64,000 nt of DNA from Duganella sp. 1224 (lineage in GTDB: Bacteria > Pseudomonadota > Gammaproteobacteria > Burkholderiales > Burkholderiaceae_D). The notes beneath the pieces are model-generated. The model saw only the letters and a program-made list of their open reading frames with translations, ran no database searches and was not told the DNA's origin. Where the stretch lies: positions 148,673-212,672 of the forward strand of contig NZ_JACBYS010000008.1 of the NCBI RefSeq assembly GCF_013408245.1, in the 5' to 3' direction. A program made the position numbers and the translations under genes. Shown piece after piece: positions 1 through 8,312 of the stretch (position 1 is the stretch's first letter; the number at the start of each line of letters is the position of its first letter).

Positions 1-1086
1 AACCAGGAGTCCCGCGTTGGCCTTACCCCGGCCAGTGTCAAGGAGCTCGTTTTGCGTGGTCATCAGGTACTGGTACAACAGAACGCCGGCGCCGCTATCG
101 GCCTGACGGACGCGATGTATGAAGCATCCGGCGCCAGCATCGTCGACAGCGCGGAGGAGATCTTCCGCCGCGCCGAGATGATCGTCAAGGTGAAGGAACC
201 GCAGCCGCAGGAATGCGCGATGCTGCGCGAGGGGCAGATCCTGTACACCTATCTGCACCTGGCGCCCGACCCCGAACAGACCAAGGCGCTGGTGGCGTCC
301 GGCGCGGTATGCATCGCCTACGAAACCATCACCGGCGCCAATGGCGGCTTGCCGCTGCTGGCGCCGATGAGCGAAGTCGCGGGGCGCATGTCGATCCAGG
401 CCGGCGCCGCGCACCTGGAAAAATCCAAAGGCGGCATGGGCCTGCTGCTGGGCGGCGTGCCGGGCGTGGCGCCGGGCCATATCGCCATCATCGGCGCCGG
501 CGTGGTCGGCACCAATGCTCTGCAGATGGCGGTCGGCATCGGCGCGCGCGTCACCATCCTCGATAAAAACGTGGACCGCCTGCGCCAGTTGGATCTCGTG
601 TACGGCAACCGTGTCGCCACCATGTACTCCAATGCGCATGCGATCGACGAAGCGGTGCTGGACGCGGACCTGGTCATCGGCGGCGTGCTGGTGCCGGGAG
701 CGACGGCGCCCAAGCTGGTCACCAAGTCGATGATCTCGCGCATGAAGCAAGGCGCGGTGGTGGTGGACGTGGCGATCGACCAGGGTGGCTGCTTTGAAAC
801 GTCGCACGCTACCACGCACGAGCAACCGACGTACGTGGTGGATGGCGTGGTGCACTACTGCGTGGCCAATATGCCGGGCGCGGTGGCGCGCACCTCCACC
901 TTCGCATTGAACAACGCAACGATAGGCCATGCGCTGGCGCTGGCCGACAAGGGCTGGCAGAAAGCGCTGAAAGCCAATCCGCATCTGAAGAATGGTTTGA
1001 ATGTCTGCCAGGGCCATGTTACCTACGAAGCAGTGGCGCACGGTCTTGGTTATCAATACGTAGACGCGGACAGCCTGCTGGGTTAA
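1..1086 (+). CDS. ald: L-alanine dehydrogenase, 5' end outside the window
   Basis: NAD-dependent oxidative deamination of L-alanine to pyruvate and ammonium, in the cytosol. The frame is open from base 1, so the start codon is missing; 361 codons are present against a family length near 370, so only about ten residues are lost. Visible are the N-terminal NQESRVGLTP signature, the KVKEP and YLHLA substrate-binding segments, a GAGVVG nucleotide-binding loop and the DVAIDQGG segment with the active-site Asp. mmsA follows after 22 bp on the same strand. I infer that it recycles alanine made by a beta-alanine:pyruvate aminotransferase lying upstream of the window, which would tie it to the pyrimidine operon. 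Confidence 0.93.
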   Translation, partial: NQESRVGLTPASVKELVLRGHQVLVQQNAGAAIGLTDAMYEASGASIVDSAEEIFRRAEMIVKVKEPQPQECAMLREGQILYTYLHLAPDPEQTKALVASGAVCIAYETITGANGGLPLLAPMSEVAGRMSIQAGAAHLEKSKGGMGLLLGGVPGVAPGHIAIIGAGVVGTNALQMAVGIGARVTILDKNVDRLRQLDLVYGNRVATMYSNAHAIDEAVLDADLVIGGVLVPGATAPKLVTKSMISRMKQGAVVVDVAIDQGGCFETSHATTHEQPTYVVDGVVHYCVANMPGAVARTSTFALNNATIGHALALADKGWQKALKANPHLKNGLNVCQGHVTYEAVAHGLGYQYVDADSLLG

Positions 1087-1108
1087 GCCGCACATTTGAA
1101 AGAGCATC

Positions 1109-2602
1109 ATGGATACCATCACCCATTACATCAACGGCGTCAGCGTCGACACGCAAAGCGGCCGCCATGCAGACGTGTTCAATCCCGCAGTGGGCGAACC
1201 GGTCGCCAGGGTGGCGCTGGGCACGGCGGAGGAAGTGGACGCCGCCGTGCGCGCTGCCGAGCAGGCGTTTCCGTCGTGGTCCGCCACGCCGCCGCTGACC
1301 CGGGCGCGCGTGCTGTTCAAGTACCTGCAACTGTGCCAGCAGCACACCGACGAATTCGCGGCCATGGTCACGCGCGAGCATGGCAAGACCTTCGCCGACG
1401 CCCAGGGCGAAGTCGCGCGCGGCATCGAGATGGTGGAGTTCGCGGTTGGCATTCCGCAGATGCTGAAGGGCGAGTTCACCGACCAGATTTCGCGCGGCAT
1501 CGATGCCTGGTCGATGCGCCAGGCGCTCGGCGTGGTGGCCGGTATTACGCCGTTTAACTTCCCGGTGATGGTGCCGATGTGGATGTTCCCGATCGCGCTC
1601 GCTTGCGGGAATACCTTTGTGCTCAAGCCTTCCGAGCGCGATCCATCGGCGTCGCTGCTGCACGCACGCTTGCTGAAGGAGGCCGGACTGCCGGATGGCG
1701 TGTTCAACGTGGTGCAGGGCGACAAGGTGACGGTGGATGCGCTGCTTGATCATCCGGTGGTCCAGGCGGTGAGCTTTGTCGGCTCAACGCCGATTGCGGA
1801 ATACATCTACTCGCGCGGCTGCGCGGCCGGCAAGCGGGTGCAGGCGCTGGGCGGAGCGAAGAACCACATGGTGGTGATGCCGGATGCGGACATGGACATG
1901 ACGGTCGATGCGCTGATGGGCGCCGCCTTCGGCTCGGCCGGCGAACGCTGCATGGCGATCTCGGTGGTGGTCGCGGTTGGCGATGCGGGCGACAAGATCG
2001 TCGATGCACTGGCAAAGCGCACCGCCGCACTGAAAGTGCGCGATGGCATGGCGTCTGACGCCGAAATGGGGCCGGTGGTGACGTTGGCGGCCAAGCAGCG
2101 CATCGAGCGCCTGATTGGCGAAGGCGTGGAGCAGGGCGCCAAGCTGGTGGTGGATGGCCGCAATCACAAAGTGGTCGGCCGCGAGAACGGCTTCTTCATC
2201 GGCGGCACCTTGTTCGACCACGTCACGCCGGAGATGACGATCTACAAGGAAGAGATTTTCGGCCCGGTGCTGTGCATGCTGCGCGCGCCGGACGTGGGCA
2301 GCGCGGTGGAGCTGATCAACCGTAACGAGTACGGTAACGGCGTGGCGATCTACACGCGCGATGGCGGCGTGGCGCGCGAGTTCGTGCGGCAGATCCAGGT
2401 GGGCATGGTGGGCGTGAATGTGCCGCTGCCGGTGCCGATGGCGTTCAACAGTTTCGGTGGCTGGAAGCGCAGCCTGTTTGGCGATCATCATGCGTATGGT
2501 CCCGAGGGCGTGCGCTTCTACACGCGCCATAAAGCGGTGATGCAGCGCTGGCCCAACACCGCCAGCGCTGGCGCAGAATTTGCATTCCCACAGATGAAAT
2601 AA
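1109..2602 (+). CDS. mmsA: CoA-acylating methylmalonate/malonate-semialdehyde dehydrogenase
   Basis: Oxidises malonate semialdehyde to acetyl-CoA (or methylmalonate semialdehyde to propionyl-CoA) with NAD and CoA, the last step for the beta-alanine or 3-aminoisobutyrate released from uracil or thymine. The 497 aa length is typical of the family. An aldehyde dehydrogenase fold is clear: PFNFP near residue 150, and the catalytic Cys281 in AGERCM. The segment LGGAKNH stands where ordinary ALDHs carry their general-base Glu; absence of that Glu is characteristic of this CoA-acylating family. ATG follows ald by 22 bp and preT follows after 18 bp, so co-transcription is likely. In other contexts this enzyme serves valine or inositol catabolism; the neighbours here favour pyrimidines. 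Confidence 0.93.
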   Translation: MDTITHYINGVSVDTQSGRHADVFNPAVGEPVARVALGTAEEVDAAVRAAEQAFPSWSATPPLTRARVLFKYLQLCQQHTDEFAAMVTREHGKTFADAQGEVARGIEMVEFAVGIPQMLKGEFTDQISRGIDAWSMRQALGVVAGITPFNFPVMVPMWMFPIALACGNTFVLKPSERDPSASLLHARLLKEAGLPDGVFNVVQGDKVTVDALLDHPVVQAVSFVGSTPIAEYIYSRGCAAGKRVQALGGAKNHMVVMPDADMDMTVDALMGAAFGSAGERCMAISVVVAVGDAGDKIVDALAKRTAALKVRDGMASDAEMGPVVTLAAKQRIERLIGEGVEQGAKLVVDGRNHKVVGRENGFFIGGTLFDHVTPEMTIYKEEIFGPVLCMLRAPDVGSAVELINRNEYGNGVAIYTRDGGVAREFVRQIQVGMVGVNVPLPVPMAFNSFGGWKRSLFGDHHAYGPEGVRFYTRHKAVMQRWPNTASAGAEFAFPQMK

Positions 2603-2620
2603 TTCGCCACCGAGGACATC

Positions 2621-3988
2621 ATGATCGAATCGATTAGCTACCTGCCGACATCGAAGGAAGCCAATGAATCATTGGCCAAACACTTCACCGACCTGGCGCC
2701 GGCGCTCAACGCGCGCCAGGCCGCGATCGAGGCGTCGCGCTGCCTGTACTGCTACGACGCGCCCTGCACGCGCATCTGCCCGTCGGAGATCGATGTGGCC
2801 AGTTTTATCCGCAATATCCACGACGAGAACATCAACGGCGCCGCTGTCGGCATCCTCAGGCAAAACATCCTCGGCGGCAGTTGCTCGCGCGTCTGTCCGA
2901 CCGAAATCCTGTGCGAAGACGCCTGCGTGCGCAATCACGATGCGGAAGGGCAGCCGGTCAAAATCGGCCTGCTGCAACGCTACGCCATCGATAACATGAC
3001 GCTGGACGAGCACCCTTTCAAGCGAGGTCCTTCGACCGGCAAGAAGATTGCTGTCGTCGGCGCCGGGCCTGCGGGACTGTCGTGCGCGCACCGGCTGGCG
3101 ATGCTGGGCAACGAGGTGGTGATCTACGAGGCGCGCGAGAAGTCCGGCGGCCTGAATGAATACGGCATCGCCAAGTACAAGCTGACCGATAACTTCGCGC
3201 AGAAGGAAGTCGACTTCCTGCTGAGGATCGGCGGCATCACCATCAAGCATGGGCAAAAGCTGGGCGTCAACCTGCAACTGCGCGAGTTGCACACCAACTA
3301 CGATGCGGTGTTCCTCGGCCTTGGCCTGGGCGCCAGCAAGCAAATGGGCCTGACCGGCGAAGATGCCCCCGGACTGCTGGCGGCTGTCGACTACATCGCG
3401 GAACTGCGCCAGGCCGATGATCTGAGCAGGCTGCCGGTGCCGTCGCGTGCCATCGTCATCGGCGCCGGCAACACGGCCATCGATATGGCGGTGCAGATCC
3501 AGCGCCTGGGCGCGGACGAAGTCACGCTGGTGTATCGCCGTGGCTTCGAGGCGATGAGCGCGACGGAACATGAGCAGCACATCGCCAAGGAAAATCAGGT
3601 GCGCATGCGTACCTGGGCGCAGCCGCAGCAAGTGCTGCTGGACGACGCCGGCCGCGTGCGCGGCATGCGCTTCGAGAAAACCGCTGTGGTCAACGGCCGG
3701 CTGGCCGGCACCGGCGAAACGTTCGAGATTGCTGCGGACGCCATCTTCAAGGCCATTGGCCAGAGCATGGACGAAACCAGCATCAGCGATCCGCTGGCGA
3801 AAACGTTGAAGCGCGACGGCGACAAGATACACGTGGAGGCACATTTCCGCACCGTGCTGCCGCGCATTTACGCCGGCGGCGACTGCGTGGCGCCGGGGCA
3901 GGATCTGACGGTGCAGGCGGTCCAGCATGGCAAGCTGGCGGCGCACGCCATTCATCACGATATCAACGGTCTGAAGGAGGCTGCATAA
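2621..3988 (+). CDS. preT: Dihydropyrimidine dehydrogenase, flavin/NAD(P)H subunit
   Basis: FAD subunit of the bacterial two-subunit dihydropyrimidine dehydrogenase, passing electrons from NAD(P)H through Fe-S clusters to the PreA subunit that reduces uracil and thymine. It resembles the glutamate-synthase small-subunit fold: an N-terminal cluster domain with Cys41/44/49/53 and Cys88/92/98/102, an FAD loop GAGPAGLSC near residue 150, and a second dinucleotide loop GAGNTAIDMA. The 455 aa length fits PreT. Its stop overlaps the preA start by one base (TAATG), which points to translational coupling. Assignment as PreT rather than a generic oxidoreductase rests on the adjacent preA. Confidence 0.94.
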   Translation: MIESISYLPTSKEANESLAKHFTDLAPALNARQAAIEASRCLYCYDAPCTRICPSEIDVASFIRNIHDENINGAAVGILRQNILGGSCSRVCPTEILCEDACVRNHDAEGQPVKIGLLQRYAIDNMTLDEHPFKRGPSTGKKIAVVGAGPAGLSCAHRLAMLGNEVVIYEAREKSGGLNEYGIAKYKLTDNFAQKEVDFLLRIGGITIKHGQKLGVNLQLRELHTNYDAVFLGLGLGASKQMGLTGEDAPGLLAAVDYIAELRQADDLSRLPVPSRAIVIGAGNTAIDMAVQIQRLGADEVTLVYRRGFEAMSATEHEQHIAKENQVRMRTWAQPQQVLLDDAGRVRGMRFEKTAVVNGRLAGTGETFEIAADAIFKAIGQSMDETSISDPLAKTLKRDGDKIHVEAHFRTVLPRIYAGGDCVAPGQDLTVQAVQHGKLAAHAIHHDINGLKEAA

Positions 3989-5277
3989 TGGCTGACCTGA
4001 GCATAGAATTCTGCGGCATCAAGTCCATCAATCCGTTCTGGCTGGCCTCCGCGCCGCCGACGGACAAGGCCTACAACGTGGTGCGCGCATTTGAAGCGGG
4101 ATGGGGCGGCGTGGTATGGAAGACGCTCGGCGAGGATCCCGCCGCCGTCAACGTATCGTCGCGCTACTCGGCGCATTACGGCAAGAACCGCGAGGTACTG
4201 GGCTTTAACAACATCGAGCTGATTACCGATCGTTCGCTGGAGCTGAACCTGCAGGAAATCACGCAGGTGAAGAAGGACTGGCCGGACCGCGTGATCATCG
4301 TGTCGCTGATGCTGCCGTGCGAGGAGCGTCTGTGGGCCGACATCATGCCGAAGGTGGAAGCGACTGGCGCTGACGGTATCGAGCTGAATTTCGGCTGCCC
4401 GCATGGCATGCCTGAACGCGGCATGGGCGCCGCGGTCGGCCAGGTGCCGGAGTATGTGGAGATGGTCACGCGCTGGTGCAAGCAGAATACCAGGCTGCCG
4501 GTGATCGTCAAGCTGACGCCGAACATTACCGATGTGCGCGCGCCGGCGCGGGCGGCCAAGGCGGGTGGGGCGGATGCGGTATCGCTGATCAACACGATCA
4601 ACTCGATCACGCATCTGGACCTCGATCAGATGGTGGCGTTTCCGATCGTCGGCGGCGCCAGTACGCATGGCGGTTACTGCGGCTCGGCGGTGAAGCCGAT
4701 TGCCTTGAACATGGTGGCTGAAATCGCGCGCGATCCGCAGACGGCAGACCTGCCGATTTCCGGTATCGGCGGCATCGGCAACTGGCGCGACGCGGCCGAG
4801 TTCATCGCGCTGGGCGCGGGCTGTGTGCAGGTGTGCACGGCGGCGATGCTGCATGGCTTCCGCATCGTTGAAGAAATGAAGGATGGCTTGTCGCGCTGGA
4901 TGGATCAGAAGGGCTACAAGAACATCGCCGAGTTCTCGGGCAAGGCGGTGCCGAACACCACCGACTGGAAATACCTCAACATGAATTACAAGGTGATCGC
5001 GCAGATCAACCAGGAGGATTGCATCAAGTGCGGCCGTTGTTACGTGGCGTGCGAGGATACGTCGCACCAGTCGATCAATCAGCTGATCGACGCGGCCACC
5101 GGGGCGCGCACGTATGAGGTGAACAAGGAGGAGTGCGTTGGGTGTAATCTGTGCGAGATCACCTGTCCGGTGCAGGGTTGCATCACGATGGTGCCGCAGG
5201 ATACCGGCAAGCCGTACATGAACTGGACGCAGGACCCACGCAATCCCCGCGCTGAAAGGGTCGCGGAGACAGCGTGA
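3988..5277 (+). CDS. preA: Dihydropyrimidine dehydrogenase, FMN/Fe-S catalytic subunit
   Basis: Reduces uracil and thymine to their 5,6-dihydro forms on an FMN-containing TIM barrel similar to dihydroorotate dehydrogenase. The catalytic Cys137 lies in NFGCPHGM. Two C-terminal 4Fe-4S motifs are complete: Cys345/348/351/355 and Cys383/386/389/393. The 429 aa length is normal. It starts within the preT stop codon. A 147-bp gap containing a perfect palindrome separates it from the permease gene, which is the one break in an otherwise tight operon and may reduce expression downstream. Confidence 0.95.
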   Translation: MADLSIEFCGIKSINPFWLASAPPTDKAYNVVRAFEAGWGGVVWKTLGEDPAAVNVSSRYSAHYGKNREVLGFNNIELITDRSLELNLQEITQVKKDWPDRVIIVSLMLPCEERLWADIMPKVEATGADGIELNFGCPHGMPERGMGAAVGQVPEYVEMVTRWCKQNTRLPVIVKLTPNITDVRAPARAAKAGGADAVSLINTINSITHLDLDQMVAFPIVGGASTHGGYCGSAVKPIALNMVAEIARDPQTADLPISGIGGIGNWRDAAEFIALGAGCVQVCTAAMLHGFRIVEEMKDGLSRWMDQKGYKNIAEFSGKAVPNTTDWKYLNMNYKVIAQINQEDCIKCGRCYVACEDTSHQSINQLIDAATGARTYEVNKEECVGCNLCEITCPVQGCITMVPQDTGKPYMNWTQDPRNPRAERVAETA

Positions 5278-5307
5278 TTGAGCGCCAGCGCCAACCCCCG
5301 GCCAGAT

Positions 5308-5337
5308 GGGGTCAGACCCCGTACGGGGTCTGACCCC
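5308..5337. repeat. 30-bp perfect palindrome, copy 1 of the GTCAGACCCC family
   Basis: The arm GGGGTCAGACCCCGT is followed immediately by its exact reverse complement. A second identical 30-bp copy is at 31674-31703 and a shorter variant at 48562-48590. The copies at 5308 and 31674 also share a TGCCGCCGTGCGGGG tail. Here it sits inside the pyrimidine operon between preA and the permease. Reading the frame back through it would add an artificial N-terminus to the permease. It looks like a REP-type element; whether it forms an mRNA hairpin in the cell is an inference. Confidence 0.85.
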
Positions 5338-5424
5338 GGTATGCCGCCGTGCGGGGTGAAAGCAAGCGTCAAGGTACGAAAATTGCAATGGTGGAGCAGA
5401 CATCAACCCTTTGGAGAACGCCTC

Positions 5425-6897
5425 GTGAGCACTGAATCGCAACTCTGGAATGAAGACCTCGCGCCGACCACCGCCGCGCAGCGCACCTGGCGCTGGTATC
5501 ACTTCTCGGCGCTGTGGGTGGGGATGGTGATGTGCATTCCGGCGTACACCCTGTCCGCCAGTTTGATCGAGGGCGGTATGTCGGGTTACCAGGCGGTGAT
5601 GACGGTGTTCCTCGCCAATGCGATCGTGCTGTTGCCGATGCTGCTCATCGGCCACGCCGGCACCAAGTACGGCATTCCCTACGCGGTGCTGGCCCGCGCG
5701 TCGTTCGGCACCTCGGGCGCCAAGCTGCCGGCGCTGATGCGCGCCATCGTGGCCTGCGGCTGGTATGGCATCCAGACCTGGTTCGGCGGCCAGATGATCT
5801 ACACGCTGCTGGGCGTGATGATGGGCGCCGACGTCGGCGGCGATAAGATCGCGGGCCTCGGCATCAACGCCGGCCAACTGCTTTGCTTCCTGGCCTTCTG
5901 GGCCATCCAGTTCTACTACATCGTGCACGGCATGGAGTCGATCCGCAAACTGGAGACCTATACCGCGCCGCTGAAGATCGCCATCTGCTTCGTGCTGCTT
6001 GGGTGGGTGCACAGCAAGGCCGGCGGCTTTGGCGACCTGCTGTCCGCGCCATCGCAGTTTGTGGAAGGTGGCAAGAAGGCCGGCCAGTTCTGGTCCGTGT
6101 TCTGGCCGTCGCTGACGGCGATGGTCGGCTTCTGGGCCACGCTGGCGCTGAACATTCCCGACTTTACCCGCTTCGCCAAAACGCAGCGCGACCAGATCAT
6201 CGGCCAGACGGTCGGCCTGCCGGTGCCCATGGGTTTGCTGGCGGCGATGGCGGTCATCGTTACCTCGGCCACGGTGGTCTTGTACGGCAAGGCGATCTGG
6301 GACCCGGTGGACCTGTCCAGCCGCATGACCGGTGCGGCGGTGCTGGTGGCGCTGGTGATCCTGCTGATCGATACGGTGTCGGTCAACCTGGCGGCCAACC
6401 TGGTCGGCCCGGCCTATGACTTCTCGGCGCTGGCGCCGAAGAAGATCACCTACAAAACCGGTGGCTACATCACCGCCACCATCGCCATCCTGATGATGCC
6501 CTGGAAGATACTGGAGTCCTCGCATGGCTACATCTTCACCTGGCTGGTGGGCTACTCGGCGCTGCTGGGGCCTATCGCCGGTGTGCTGATCGTCGATTAC
6601 TACCTGGTGCGCAAGACGCAGCTCGACGTGAGTGAGTTGTATCGCGAGGATGGCCAGTATTCGTATGGGAATGGCTGGAACACCGCTGCCGTGGCGGCGT
6701 TCCTCGTCGGCGTGGCGCCGAATATTCCGGGCTTCCTGGGCGAGGCTTTTCCGGCCGCCTTCCCGGGTGTGTCGCCCGCGTTCAAAACGCTTTATACCTA
6801 TGCCTGGTTCGTGGGCCTGGCCATTTCGGCCGTGGTGTATGGACTGATGATGAAGGGGAAAACCGTGCCCGCCGTGCGCGCGCCGGCCCACCCGTAA
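5425..6897 (+). CDS. NCS1-family nucleobase permease
   Basis: Cytoplasmic-membrane symporter of the NCS1 family (cytosine/uracil/allantoin/hydantoin transporters), 490 aa with about twelve hydrophobic segments. I chose GTG 5425 because a GGAG site lies at 5413-5416, and because the frame upstream runs through the palindromic repeat and encodes no family sequence. The conserved N-terminus (TWRWYHFSALW) begins soon after this start. dihydropyrimidinase begins 10 bp after its stop. Position inside the reductive pyrimidine operon suggests uracil, thymine or a dihydropyrimidine as substrate. Allantoin cannot be excluded, because a purine-ring section lies just downstream. Confidence 0.9.
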   Translation: MSTESQLWNEDLAPTTAAQRTWRWYHFSALWVGMVMCIPAYTLSASLIEGGMSGYQAVMTVFLANAIVLLPMLLIGHAGTKYGIPYAVLARASFGTSGAKLPALMRAIVACGWYGIQTWFGGQMIYTLLGVMMGADVGGDKIAGLGINAGQLLCFLAFWAIQFYYIVHGMESIRKLETYTAPLKIAICFVLLGWVHSKAGGFGDLLSAPSQFVEGGKKAGQFWSVFWPSLTAMVGFWATLALNIPDFTRFAKTQRDQIIGQTVGLPVPMGLLAAMAVIVTSATVVLYGKAIWDPVDLSSRMTGAAVLVALVILLIDTVSVNLAANLVGPAYDFSALAPKKITYKTGGYITATIAILMMPWKILESSHGYIFTWLVGYSALLGPIAGVLIVDYYLVRKTQLDVSELYREDGQYSYGNGWNTAAVAAFLVGVAPNIPGFLGEAFPAAFPGVSPAFKTLYTYAWFVGLAISAVVYGLMMKGKTVPAVRAPAHP

Positions 6898-6907
6898 GGA
6901 GACGCTT

Positions 6908-8302
6908 ATGAAAACAATCATCCGTGGCGGCACTGTCGTCAACGCCGACCGAGCCTTCCGCGCCGATGTGCTGTGCGATGGCGACAAGATCATCGCCGTG
7001 GGCGAGAACCTGGAGGTATCCGCCGGCGCCAAGGTCATCGACGCCGGCGGCCAGTACGTGATGCCGGGCGGGATCGATCCGCACACACATATGAACCTGC
7101 CGTTCATGGGCACGGTGACGCAGGATGACTTCTACACCGGCACTGCGGCGGGTCTGGCCGGCGGCACCACCAGCATCATCGACTTCGTGATTCCGTCGCC
7201 GCAGCAGAACCTGATCGAGGCCTACCACCAGTGGCGCGAATGGGCGAAGAAGTCGGCCGGCGACTACACCTTCCACGTGGCGATCACGTGGTGGGATGAG
7301 ACGGTGCACCGCGACATGGGCATACTGGTGCGCGACCATGGCGTCAACAGCTTCAAGCACTTCATGGCGTACAAGAACGCCATCATGGCGGACGACGAGA
7401 CGCTGGTGAAAAGCTTCCGCCGCTGCCTGGAACTGGGCGCGATCCCGACCGTGCATGCGGAGAACGGGGAGCTGGTCTACCAGTTGCAGCAGGACTTGCT
7501 GAAGCGTGGCCTGACCGGGCCAAGTTCGCATCCCTTGTCGCGGCCGCCGGAAGTGGAAGCGGAAGCGGCCAACCGCGCGATCGCCATCGCCAATGTGATG
7601 AACACGCCGATTTACATCGTGCACGTGTCGTGCGCCGAGTCGCTGGAAGCCATCACCCGCGCCCGCGCGCACGGTCAGCGCGTGTACGGCGAGGCGTTGG
7701 CCGGCCACCTGGTGATCGACGACAGCGTGTATCAGAGCGATGACCTGGAGTTCGCGGCAGGCCACGTGATGAGCCCTCCGTTCCGTAGCAAGCATCACCA
7801 GGCGGCCTTGTGGCAGGGCCTGCGCGGCGGGAATCTGCACACCACCGCGACTGACCACTGCACCTTCTGCGCCGAGCAGAAGGCCATGGGCAAGGATGAT
7901 TTCACGAAGATCCCGAATGGCTGCGGCGGCGTGGAAGACCGCATGTCAGTGGTGTGGGACGCGGGCGTCAACAGCGGCATGCTGACGCCGTCGGAGTTCG
8001 TCAGGATCACGTCCACCAACACGGCGCAGATTTTCAACATCTATCCGCGCAAGGGTGTGATTGCGCCGGGGGCGGATGCGGACGTGGTGGTGTGGGACCC
8101 GGAAGGTACGCGCACCATCTCGGCGCTGACGCAGTTTGCCAAGGGCGGCTTCAATGTGTTCGAGGGCCGCACTGTGCGCGGGATTCCAAGCACCACTCTG
8201 GCCGCCGGCAACGTCGTGTTCCATCGCGGCGTGCTGATGGCCGTTGAGGGCGCGGGCCGCTATATCAATCGTCCGGCGTTCAAGGCGACGTCGGCGCGTT
8301 AA
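6908..8302 (+). CDS. hydA: Dihydropyrimidinase (D-hydantoinase)
   Basis: Zinc hydrolase opening 5,6-dihydrouracil or dihydrothymine to N-carbamoyl-beta-amino acids; cytosolic, second step of the reductive pathway. The cyclic amidohydrolase signature is intact: GGIDPHTH with His59 and His61, the lysine that becomes carboxylated at Lys150 in SFKHF, and a metal-binding TATDHC segment. The 464 aa length is normal. A good ribosome site (AAGGAG) precedes the ATG, and the next gene starts 10 bp after the stop. The gene is also called pydB or dht in other organisms. Related hydantoinases differ mainly in stereospecificity, which cannot be read here. Confidence 0.94.
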   Translation: MKTIIRGGTVVNADRAFRADVLCDGDKIIAVGENLEVSAGAKVIDAGGQYVMPGGIDPHTHMNLPFMGTVTQDDFYTGTAAGLAGGTTSIIDFVIPSPQQNLIEAYHQWREWAKKSAGDYTFHVAITWWDETVHRDMGILVRDHGVNSFKHFMAYKNAIMADDETLVKSFRRCLELGAIPTVHAENGELVYQLQQDLLKRGLTGPSSHPLSRPPEVEAEAANRAIAIANVMNTPIYIVHVSCAESLEAITRARAHGQRVYGEALAGHLVIDDSVYQSDDLEFAAGHVMSPPFRSKHHQAALWQGLRGGNLHTTATDHCTFCAEQKAMGKDDFTKIPNGCGGVEDRMSVVWDAGVNSGMLTPSEFVRITSTNTAQIFNIYPRKGVIAPGADADVVVWDPEGTRTISALTQFAKGGFNVFEGRTVRGIPSTTLAAGNVVFHRGVLMAVEGAGRYINRPAFKATSAR

Positions 8303-8312
8303 GGAGCATGTC

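Noticed and set aside
3955..7113. A 1052-codon open frame on the minus strand opposite preA, the permease and hydA
   Set aside because: It is antisense to well-identified genes, is very rich in His, Arg and Gln, has no recognisable domain, and arises from the high-GC third-codon bias of the real genes.
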